21,442 bases of DNA from Candidatus Aminicenantota bacterium (lineage in GTDB: Bacteria > Acidobacteriota > Aminicenantia > Aminicenantales > Aminicenantaceae). Below the pieces are notes generated by a model. It was not told the origin of the DNA. It searched no databases and saw only the letters and a program-made list of their open reading frames with translations. The first letter of the stretch is position 1. Every line of letters starts with the position of its first letter. A program made the position numbers and the translations under genes. The DNA is taken from NCBI GenBank assembly GCA_016926925.1, contig JAFGNQ010000278.1, positions 1 to 21,442 of the forward strand, written 5' to 3'. Shown in pieces: positions 16,163 through 21,442 of this stretch.

Positions 16163-17389
16163 ATGACGAAACAGGCTTACCAATCCATGGAAATAAAAAC
16201 GAGTGTGAATCGGCGCGAGTTTTTGAAGGCGACCGGCGGAGTCGGATCGCTCCTGGGCTTCGGGCTGATTTTGAGACATGCCCCGGTTTGGGCGCTCAGC
16301 CGAACCGGCCAGGAGACGCCCGAAAAGACCAAAACAAACATCGCCGATGCTCTATCCGTTCCCAGAACGGAGATGTCTCTTCCGGGTCCATTCCCCGGAC
16401 GGGTCGTGGAAGTCCATGACCCAGGAGCCATGGTCGAGGAAAAACCCGTCCCCGAAATCGTCAGTGCTATGTTCGCAAAGGGAATTTCCCGGTTGACCGG
16501 CAAAAACCTCGAGGACAGCTTTTCTCTTTTCTTCGATAAAGACGATGTTGTGGGTATCAAAGTGAATCCCGTGGGCCCGGGTCTGATCAGCACCCGGCTG
16601 GAAGTCGTCGATGCCGCCATAGATTGGCTGGTGAAAGGTGGGATCAAGAAAGAAAATATCATCATCTGGGATCGCATGGATTACATGCTCACGGATGCGG
16701 GTTTCACGGCGGAGAGGTATCCCGGAATCGGCATCGAAGGTCTCCAGGCCATAGACGCCGAGGCCTTTATGGGCGAAAAAAAGGACAACATCAGCAGCAT
16801 CGATGCCAACGGACATCACATCAGCGAAGACAGGTTCGACATGGACACCTATTACTGGGCGGATGTGGAAGGCCCCAAAGATCCCGTGTACCTGAATCAA
16901 CACGTGTTCAACGGCAAGTATTCGTATTTCGGAAAACTCCTGACACAAAAGCTGACCAAGATCATCAACATCCCCGTTTTCAAGAATACGGCTTCCGGCA
17001 TTTCCATGGCCACGAAGAACATCGGCTACGGGGCTATCTGCAACACCAACAGGCTCCACAAACCGATCTTTTTCAATGTGAACACGGAAGTTCATGCCTT
17101 TCCGGTCATACGCGATAAACTCGTCCTGAACATTACCGACGGACTGAGGGCGCAGTGCGAGGGAGGTCCGATGCCGGCCGCTAAGTTCGCTTATATCTAC
17201 AACAGGTTGTTCTTCGCGACCGATCCGTTTGCCCTGGATCTGATCTGCCACAACCAAATCGTAGCCAAAAGAAAGGAAATGGGTATCAAGACAGACGAAC
17301 ATCCGAGATGGACCGAATACCTGCGCTACGGCGAGCGTTTGGGTTTGGGCGTCGCGAATCCCGAGAAAATCCAACACATTAAGGTCTGA
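16163..17389 (+). CDS. Tat-exported DUF362 family protein
   Basis: This 408-residue protein has a twin-arginine signal peptide: NRREFLKATGG at 16-26 (RR at 17-18), a hydrophobic stretch to residue 38, and a likely cleavage after VWA-L near residue 44. This means it is folded, probably with a cofactor, before export to the periplasm. The mature part matches DUF362: DDVVGIKVNPVGPG, KKENIIIWDR, KIINIPVFKNTASGISMATKNIGYG and FATDPFALDLICHNQI. The family has no firmly established biochemical role; some members sit beside iron-sulfur or redox proteins, but no Cys cluster motif is visible here. It is the first gene of a two-gene unit with the DUF6599-like gene 20 bp downstream, divergent from lexA. 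Confidence 0.85.
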   Translation: MTKQAYQSMEIKTSVNRREFLKATGGVGSLLGFGLILRHAPVWALSRTGQETPEKTKTNIADALSVPRTEMSLPGPFPGRVVEVHDPGAMVEEKPVPEIVSAMFAKGISRLTGKNLEDSFSLFFDKDDVVGIKVNPVGPGLISTRLEVVDAAIDWLVKGGIKKENIIIWDRMDYMLTDAGFTAERYPGIGIEGLQAIDAEAFMGEKKDNISSIDANGHHISEDRFDMDTYYWADVEGPKDPVYLNQHVFNGKYSYFGKLLTQKLTKIINIPVFKNTASGISMATKNIGYGAICNTNRLHKPIFFNVNTEVHAFPVIRDKLVLNITDGLRAQCEGGPMPAAKFAYIYNRLFFATDPFALDLICHNQIVAKRKEMGIKTDEHPRWTEYLRYGERLGLGVANPEKIQHIKV

Positions 17390-17409
17390 GAAAAACCGGC
17401 CGAGCTCCC

Positions 17410-18429
17410 ATGAAAAAGAGCGTATTCATCCTTGTCATCTTCTTTCCAGTCTTAATCTACGGGCAGCAGCTCCGGCTCCCCGAGGACGGATTCGTCAAAG
17501 GCTGGATGAGACATGAACAATCCCGGCATTTCATAAAAAGCAACCTATTCGATTACATCAACGGTGGAGCCGATCTCTTCCTCGAATTCGGATTCGAGGA
17601 ATTGACGCTGCAGTACTACAGGAATGATCAGAGCGAAATCGGGCTGGAAGCCTACCGTATGGAAAACGCAGAAGCGGCCCTGGGAATCTACCTCATGAAG
17701 AAGGGGAAAGAAACACCGCACCCGGATGTGCCGGCACGAAACTCCGCTGACCGTCTCCAGTTCACCATCCTCAAAAACAACTACTTCATCCTCGTCAACA
17801 ACTTCGACGGAAAAGAATCGCTGATTCCGGTTATGGTTGTTCTGGCAGGAAAAATCCTGGCGGCCATCCCAGAGGGAACGGCAACGGGAATGCTATCGGT
17901 ACTGCCCCGAAAAAACCTTGTCGAGGGATCGGAACTCCTCGTCCGCGGCCCTGTTTCGCTCCAGCCGATCTTTACTTTCGGCGACGGCGACATCCTCCGC
18001 ATGGAGGGAGATGTCTTCGGTGTGGTCGGCGATTATAAAGACAGAGACGGAACGGCCTTCACTATGATCGTCATCCCTTATCCCGACGAGGAGGCGGCCG
18101 AAGCCGCATACAACCATCTCATCGGGAACTTAGATTCCTACCTCAAGATCGTCAAAAAAGACGAAACGGGATTTTCTTTCAAAGACTATAAAAGCGAGTT
18201 CGGGCTTGTGAGGCGGGAGAGAAATACACTCACCATCAAAATCCACCTGCCTGAATCATTCATAAAAACCGCCGCCACTCATATTTTTAAAGAATTTTCA
18301 CTCATTGGCGGCGTTTTTTACCTCCGGCGAGCCGATCTCACTACAAAGTCTTCGTTGCAGCCCATTCGGCGTAGTTCACTACAGCCTCATATGCTGCTGC
18401 CTCGCCTTTGCAGCGACCTCGACTCGTGA
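17410..18429 (+). CDS. Exported DUF6599-like protein with abnormal C-terminal tail
   Basis: This 339-residue ORF begins with a Sec signal peptide (KKSVFILVIFFPVLIYG, cleaved near 18-20). The mature domain matches the DUF6599-like pattern: LFDYINGGADLFLEFGFEEL, EAYRMENAEAALGIYL, DRLQFTILKNNYFILV and PEGTA. The function of the family is unknown; I place it by resemblance and by the recurrent pairing with DUF362 genes. The final part is odd. Codons from about residue 288 run through a terminator-like hairpin, and the last 35 or so residues are a Leu/Arg/Ser-rich string (for instance LTTKSSLQPIRRSSLQPHML) translated from repeat-like DNA. The original stop has probably been lost by a frameshift or insertion, leaving an extended or altered C-terminus. 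The ribosome site is weak, suggesting coupling to DUF362. Confidence 0.72.
   Translation: MKKSVFILVIFFPVLIYGQQLRLPEDGFVKGWMRHEQSRHFIKSNLFDYINGGADLFLEFGFEELTLQYYRNDQSEIGLEAYRMENAEAALGIYLMKKGKETPHPDVPARNSADRLQFTILKNNYFILVNNFDGKESLIPVMVVLAGKILAAIPEGTATGMLSVLPRKNLVEGSELLVRGPVSLQPIFTFGDGDILRMEGDVFGVVGDYKDRDGTAFTMIVIPYPDEEAAEAAYNHLIGNLDSYLKIVKKDETGFSFKDYKSEFGLVRRERNTLTIKIHLPESFIKTAATHIFKEFSLIGGVFYLRRADLTTKSSLQPIRRSSLQPHMLLPRLCSDLDS
18271..18319 (+). terminator. Terminator-like hairpin inside the DUF6599-like ORF
   Basis: GCCGCCA (18271-18277) pairs with TGGCGGC (18306-18312), followed by a run of six Ts. The loop is 28 nt, long for an intrinsic terminator. Its position before the repeat-like tail suggests it marks the old end of the transcript. 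Confidence 0.45.
18326..18422. repeat. Degenerate tandem repeat tail (about 40-bp units)
   Basis: Two imperfect units, about 18326-18369 and 18368-18406, share GGCG, TCACTACA, a TGCnGC core and a final TCG. A third partial unit (TTTGCAGCGACCTCG) follows to 18422. Read in reverse, one frame stays open for about 24 codons (EAAAYEAVVNYAEWAATKTL then stop). It looks like a repetitive mobile or intergenic element, not a gene. Confidence 0.45.
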
Positions 18430-18456
18430 ATAATTCAGGGTGGATTAGGCTTCGGA

Positions 18457-19173
18457 TTATAGCTTCCAACCGCCGGCCACGATCAGGTTCGTTCCCGTGA
18501 TGTACCCTGCATCATCGGAAGCTAAAAACAAAACGGAACTGGAGACATCCTCATATCTTCCTAGACGACCCGCAGGGATACGGGTATTTTTAGGGAGATC
18601 CCCCCCCTCCATGAGCCCCGGAGAAACCATATTTACCGTAATCTTTGAGTCGGCCTCCGAAGCGGCTACGGATCGCGTCAATATGAGAAGCCCGGTCTTG
18701 GCAATCGCATAGGGAGTGATTTGGCTGTAGGCACTCAATTGCTCGACGCGGCTGTATCCGAGGTTGATGATCCGCCCCCATTTTTTCTTTCTCATATCCG
18801 GGAGCACAGCCCGCATGCAAAAGAGAGCGCTCATCAAATTGCTTCTCAGAATGGCCTCCCATTCAGCAGTCGTTGTTTCCTCCCAGGGTTTCGAATGAAG
18901 AGGCCCGACGTTGTTGACGAGAACGTCTATGCGGCCGAACTTCTCCTGAACTCGGCGAATCAAGGAAGCGGCATCCCTTTCCTTTGTCAAGTCCGCACGA
19001 AAAACGGCGCTTCGACCGCCCTTATCCCGTACTGTCCGGGCCACTCCAAGAGCGGATTTTCGGTCCCCGAGGTAATGGATGGCAACATCGGCGCCGCTGC
19101 CCGCAAACTTCAGGGCAATATCTTTTCCTATCCCCCTGCTGCTTCCTGTTATCAGAACGACGCGATTTTCCAT
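18457..19173 (-). CDS. SDR-family oxidoreductase (FabG-like)
   Basis: This 238-residue protein is a classical short-chain dehydrogenase/reductase using NAD(P)H. TGSSRGIG (9-16) binds the cofactor, NNVG (87-90) is the structural motif, and catalysis uses Y155 and K159 in PYAIAK with S141 in NLGYS. The Ser-Tyr spacing is 14 and not the usual 13, as in pteridine-reductase-like SDRs. A C-terminal ASDDAGYITGTNLIVAGGWKL completes the fold (landmark). Annotation as 3-oxoacyl-ACP reductase would be too specific: no fab genes adjoin it. The frame is open further upstream to 19356, but that part lies in the repeat region. ATG 19173 with AAGG upstream and the family start MENRVVLITG are preferred. A TATACT -10 lies at 19222-19227. 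Confidence 0.9.
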   Translation of the reverse strand: MENRVVLITGSSRGIGKDIALKFAGSGADVAIHYLGDRKSALGVARTVRDKGGRSAVFRADLTKERDAASLIRRVQEKFGRIDVLVNNVGPLHSKPWEETTTAEWEAILRSNLMSALFCMRAVLPDMRKKKWGRIINLGYSRVEQLSAYSQITPYAIAKTGLLILTRSVAASEADSKITVNMVSPGLMEGGDLPKNTRIPAGRLGRYEDVSSSVLFLASDDAGYITGTNLIVAGGWKL

Positions 19174-19221
19174 GGTCTCTTGCCTTGGTCGTGTTGATGA
19201 AAAATGATATTTTTCTCTCTT

Positions 19222-19227
19222 AGTATA
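19222..19227 (-). promoter_or_regulatory. -10 box of the SDR gene
   Basis: Minus-strand TATACT lies about 50 bp upstream of the SDR start. No convincing -35 was seen. Confidence 0.4.
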
Positions 19228-19292
19228 CCAATTATTGACCTTGATTTCCTCATTAAACTCATTGTGAGGCGCACATCCCTTTCCGCAACAGA

Positions 19293-19318
19293 GCGACTCA
19301 TCGTCCGTAAGAGTCGCA
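19293..19318 (-). repeat. Dispersed 26-bp direct-repeat element, copy B0
   Basis: Minus strand: TGCGACTC-TTACGGAC-GATGAGTCGC. It is a more diverged copy exactly 48 bp downstream of copy B, so the two form a tandem pair. It lies about 120 bp upstream of the SDR start. Confidence 0.6.
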
Positions 19319-19340
19319 TCGTATCGGATGAAAAGCCAGA

Positions 19341-19366
19341 GCGAATCGCAGTTCATTTGAGTCGCA
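19341..19366 (-). repeat. Dispersed 26-bp direct-repeat element, copy B
   Basis: Minus strand: TGCGACTC-AAATGAAC-TGCGATTCGC. It is followed by TCTGGCTTTTC, which resembles the flank of copy D. It lies in the divergent gap 19174-19553 (380 bp), reads toward the SDR gene, and forms a tandem pair with B0. Confidence 0.72.
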
Positions 19367-19470
19367 TACCGAGTGTGGAGGGGACTTTGACAAAGGCGGA
19401 CAGTTCCGGAGATATTCCCCCTTCCTTATGAGACAGGTCGTACGCCATTATGGATTCCGAAATGCTTAAA

Positions 19471-19491
19471 GTCAGCCGGTTTCCGGTTGAC
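19471..19491. promoter_or_regulatory. Inverted repeat overlapping the tdh -35 box (operator candidate)
   Basis: GTCAGCCGG and CCGGTTGAC flank a 3-nt spacer; eight of nine positions pair and the ninth is a G-T mismatch. The right arm covers most of the -35 hexamer at 19487-19492, so a bound regulator would block RNA polymerase. Confidence 0.5.
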
Positions 19492-19515
19492 AACCCGAGC
19501 AGAGAAATATATAAA
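19487..19515 (+). promoter_or_regulatory. tdh promoter
   Basis: TTGACA (19487-19492) and TATAAA (19510-19515) are 17 bp apart. The transcript would begin near 19522, and GGAGGTG at 19541-19547 serves as the ribosome site. Confidence 0.75.
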
Positions 19516-19553
19516 GATGCTCTGTAATATTTTTATCAATCGGAGGTGTATCC

Positions 19554-20534
19554 ATGGCAAAAGAAATGAAGAAAATAATGGTCACGGGAGCAGTCGGACA
19601 GATCGGTTCCGAGCTAACCCTGGCTTTGAGAGAAAAATACGGCAACGATAACGTACTCGCCACAGGGCATAGAACACAGCCCAAACCGGCTCTGCGTGAC
19701 TCCGGGCCGTTCGAATTCATCAACGTCGCCAAGAAAGAAACCATCGAAGAAGTCGTCAAGAAATACGACATCGACACAATTTACCATATGTCCGCAATCC
19801 TTTCTGCCGTGGGGGAGAAAAATCCCAAGCTCTGCTGGGACGTCAACATGAACGGCACGTACAACATCCTGGAAGTGGCCATAGAACACGAGATGACACG
19901 GATTTTCATTCCCAGTTCCATCGCCGCCTTTGGCCCGGAGACTCCTCTGGACAACACGCCGCAGGAAACGATCCTGAGGCCGAAGACCATGTACGGAGTG
20001 ACCAAAGTGGCCGCAGAGCTGCTCTGTGACTACTACGTCAAACGCTTCGGCCTGGATATCCGCGGATGCCGCTATCCCGGCATTATCAGCTACGAGACTC
20101 TTCCGGGAGGAGGAACGACCGATTACGCCGTCGCCATCTATTTCGAAGCCGTCAAGAACAAACACTACACCTGTTTTGTCAAGGAAGAGACAAGGCTCCC
20201 GATGATGTACATGCCCGACTGCATCAAAGCGACCCTGGATCTGATGGAGGCGGACTTCGACAAGCTCATACACCATTCGGATTTCAATGTGACGGCCATG
20301 AGCTTCAGCGCCGGCGAACTGGCAGCCGATATCAAGAAGCATATCCCTGAATTCGTCTGTGAGTACGCACCCGATTTCCGTCAGGACATCGCCGATTCCT
20401 GGCCCAACAGTATCGACGACACGGCTGCCCGGGAAGAATGGGGTTGGGAGCCCGGCTACGATCTGGCCGCAATGACCGCAGATATGCTCAGCGTGCTGCA
20501 AAAACGCTTCAACGAAGGCACGCTGGATTACTGA
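19554..20534 (+). CDS. tdh: L-threonine 3-dehydrogenase, SDR type
   Basis: This 326-residue NAD-dependent enzyme belongs to the extended-SDR (epimerase-like) threonine dehydrogenases, not the zinc MDR type of E. coli. It oxidises threonine to 2-amino-3-ketobutyrate. The cofactor motif is GAVGQIG (12-18); catalysis uses Y147 and K151 in MYGVTK with S121/S122 in FIPSSIAAFGP. Family hallmarks are LRDSGPFE, GEKNPKLCWDVNMNGT, RYPGIISYETLPGGGTTDY (landmark), TRLPMMYMPDCI and PDFRQDIADSWPNSIDD. The length is normal. The start ATG has GGAGGTG 6 nt upstream. The usual partner 2-amino-3-ketobutyrate ligase (kbl) is not adjacent in this window, so the fate of the product is not shown. It is the only gene of its transcript here. 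Confidence 0.92.
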   Translation: MAKEMKKIMVTGAVGQIGSELTLALREKYGNDNVLATGHRTQPKPALRDSGPFEFINVAKKETIEEVVKKYDIDTIYHMSAILSAVGEKNPKLCWDVNMNGTYNILEVAIEHEMTRIFIPSSIAAFGPETPLDNTPQETILRPKTMYGVTKVAAELLCDYYVKRFGLDIRGCRYPGIISYETLPGGGTTDYAVAIYFEAVKNKHYTCFVKEETRLPMMYMPDCIKATLDLMEADFDKLIHHSDFNVTAMSFSAGELAADIKKHIPEFVCEYAPDFRQDIADSWPNSIDDTAAREEWGWEPGYDLAAMTADMLSVLQKRFNEGTLDY

Positions 20535-20594
20535 TTGCATCCTGCAGATCTCGAATCGTCCAGCGACCTTTTAGACCACTCTGCCCATCCACCA

Positions 20595-20620
20595 GACTAC
20601 TCAAACGGACTTTACTCCGC
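20595..20620 (+). repeat. Dispersed 26-bp direct-repeat element, copy E (degenerate)
   Basis: It reads GACTACTC-AAACGGAC-TTTACTCCGC. The run ACTCAAACGGACT is identical to copy C, and the following AAAAGCTT matches C's flank as well. It lies between the convergent 3' ends of tdh and acpS, so it is not upstream of a gene. The rest of the 158-bp gap shows no gene or clear terminator. Confidence 0.55.
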
Positions 20621-20692
20621 AAAAGCTTGTTATCCAATAAAATACGACTTATGCGGAAACGGGAATCAAAGGGTCGACGTTTGCCGGATTCA

Positions 20693-21088
20693 CTAAGGAT
20701 TTGAAGCATCCCTCTGGGTCTCTGCTGTGACGACGGCAACAGCCATTTCCCCGAGGTGCGACAGGGAAACCTGAATGTTTGTGACGCCCATTTTCAGAGT
20801 GAATTCCTTAGCGGTACCGTAGAGGAAAATCTCCGGCTTCCCATGTTCATTGTTCACGACCTCGATCTCTTTGAAAGAGATCCCTTGCCTCAAGCCGGTC
20901 CCGATGGCTTTCAGAAAAGCCTCCTTTGCAGCAAAACGGGCGGCATAATTCTGAGCCTTGTTCTTTTTCCGCTCGCAGTAGGCAATCTCTGAGGCCGTGA
21001 ATATTCTTTTTTTGAAACGTTCCTGTCCGTCGATCAATTTTTTTATTCGAGCGACTTCGATGATGTCCGTTCCGATCCCGACTATCAT
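20693..21088 (-). CDS. acpS: Holo-[acyl-carrier-protein] synthase
   Basis: This 131-residue enzyme transfers 4'-phosphopantetheine from CoA to apo-ACP, activating fatty-acid synthesis. MIVGIGTDIIEVARI gives the Mg-binding D8, and RFAAKEAFLKAIGTG gives E56 and K60. VSLSHLGEMAVAVV is the conserved C-terminal motif. The length is standard, and the trimeric AcpS fold is expected in the cytoplasm. Start ATG 21088 matches the family exactly. AGGATT about 7 nt upstream is a modest ribosome site, and a perfect TATAAT lies at 21134-21139. It converges with tdh and has no fatty-acid or pdxJ neighbours in the window. Confidence 0.94.
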   Translation of the reverse strand: MIVGIGTDIIEVARIKKLIDGQERFKKRIFTASEIAYCERKKNKAQNYAARFAAKEAFLKAIGTGLRQGISFKEIEVVNNEHGKPEIFLYGTAKEFTLKMGVTNIQVSLSHLGEMAVAVVTAETQRDASNP

Positions 21089-21133
21089 TTAACAATCCTA
21101 TTTTGGCCTGAATTATCCAGGTCGATTAGAGGA

Positions 21134-21139
21134 ATTATA
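21134..21139 (-). promoter_or_regulatory. -10 box of acpS
   Basis: Minus-strand TATAAT lies 46 bp upstream of the ATG. The hexamer at the 17-bp position is TTACCG, a weak -35. The gap 21089-21396 otherwise holds only repeat copy C. Confidence 0.5.
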
Positions 21140-21273
21140 ACAGACTCCCACACATCCGGTAAACCAGCTGTATGAGCCTCGGGCATCCGGTTTCCATGAT
21201 AGGATTAAAAGATAGAGAAGGGCAGCCATTTTTCGTCCCTGAGTATCGCAATAATTTCAAACGAAAAGCTTGA

Positions 21274-21299
21274 GCGAGGCGCAGTCCGTTTGAGTCGCA
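21274..21299 (-). repeat. Dispersed 26-bp direct-repeat element, copy C
   Basis: Minus strand: TGCGACTC-AAACGGAC-TGCGCCTCGC, preceded by AACCACCA as in copy A and followed by TCAAGCTTTTCG. It lies about 190 bp upstream of acpS and reads toward it. Its left flank (19 to 45 bp before the core) also aligns without gaps to that of copy B. Confidence 0.75.
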
Positions 21300-21396
21300 T
21301 GGTGGTTGGCGGGGAGGCTTCGACGAAAACGGAAAGTGACGAGCTCTCCATAATGTAAGGAGAAACACGTATGAAGGTTGAGTGATATCCGGGAGC

Positions 21397-21442
21397 TCAG
21401 CTTTTGTGCTTGGGCTGTTTGCCGGATTTCGGCTTTGCTTCC
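21397..21442 (-). CDS. Possible 3' end of a minus-strand gene at the right edge
   Basis: In one minus-strand frame the last 46 bases read EAKPKSGKQPKHKS followed by TGA. The Lys/Pro-rich composition is typical of a basic protein tail. Too little is present to name the protein, and it could be chance. Confidence 0.35.
   Translation of the reverse strand, partial: EAKPKSGKQPKHKS

Noticed and set aside
16352..17377. Minus-strand 341-codon frame
   Set aside because: It is antisense to the DUF362 gene, which carries a Tat signal and family motifs.
19174..19356. Upstream in-frame extension of the SDR gene
   Set aside because: It crosses repeats B and B0 and the -10 box; the SDR fold begins at MENRVVLITG.
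19293..19366. CRISPR-like array from tandem copies B and B0
   Set aside because: There are only two diverged units with a 48-bp period, no identical repeats and no cas genes.
19614..20540. Minus-strand 308-codon frame
   Set aside because: It is antisense to tdh, which matches its family over its full length.
21135..21368. Minus-strand 77-codon frame upstream of acpS
   Set aside because: It translates repeat copy C and its flanks; no ribosome site or family resemblance.
21371..21385. Short plus-strand ORF (AAGGAG then ATG, four codons)
   Set aside because: The ATG after a good ribosome-like site stops after Met-Lys-Val-Glu; too short to support as a gene or leader.

Overview
The window looks like a chromosomal segment of a free-living, probably anaerobic or microaerophilic Gram-negative-type bacterium of about 50% GC. 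The support is a ferredoxin-dependent 2-oxoacid oxidoreductase (KorAB type), a Tat-exported DUF362 protein paired with a DUF6599-like exported protein, a membrane-anchored penicillin-acylase-family enzyme, a lipoprotein binding protein, and a lexA-dinB-dnaE cassette. Placement near Acidobacteriota/Aminicenantes is my impression from this gene repertoire, not something the sequence proves. No tRNA, rRNA, CRISPR array, insertion sequence or prophage gene was seen.

Layout. Positions 1-1425 (minus) hold a compact operon: PTS EIIA-like protein, PII-like protein, then a cation/H+ antiporter-like membrane protein that runs off the left edge. Positions 1561-4870 (minus) hold a substrate-binding lipoprotein overlapping a penicillin-acylase-family hydrolase. 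Positions 5148-7392 (plus) hold a DUF72 protein and a LysA-type PLP decarboxylase. Positions 7433-10032 (minus) hold korA (gamma-alpha fusion) and korB. Positions 10245-10934 (minus) hold a LiaF/DUF5668-like membrane protein. Positions 11231-16001 (minus) hold the SOS mutagenesis cassette: lexA, an apparently active Y-family polymerase, and a short DnaE with a degraded PHP site. Positions 16163-18429 (plus) hold the DUF362/DUF6599 pair, whose second ORF runs through a terminator-like hairpin into repeat-like DNA. Positions 18457-19173 (minus) hold an SDR reductase, 19554-20534 (plus) SDR-type threonine dehydrogenase, and 20693-21088 (minus) acpS. The last 46 bases may be the 3' end of another minus-strand gene.

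The most unusual signal is a dispersed 26-bp element, two TGCGAYTC half-sites in direct repeat with a 16-bp period. It occurs six times in four separate intergenic gaps plus the tdh/acpS convergent gap and was not noticed inside genes. Five of the six copies (four of five locations) lie roughly 120-190 bp upstream of a gene start, reading toward that gene. Other observations worth checking are the EIIA/PII-like/antiporter module, the lexA-dinB-dnaE cassette lacking an ImuB-type partner, an inverted repeat overlapping the tdh -35 box, and the altered end of the DUF6599-like gene.
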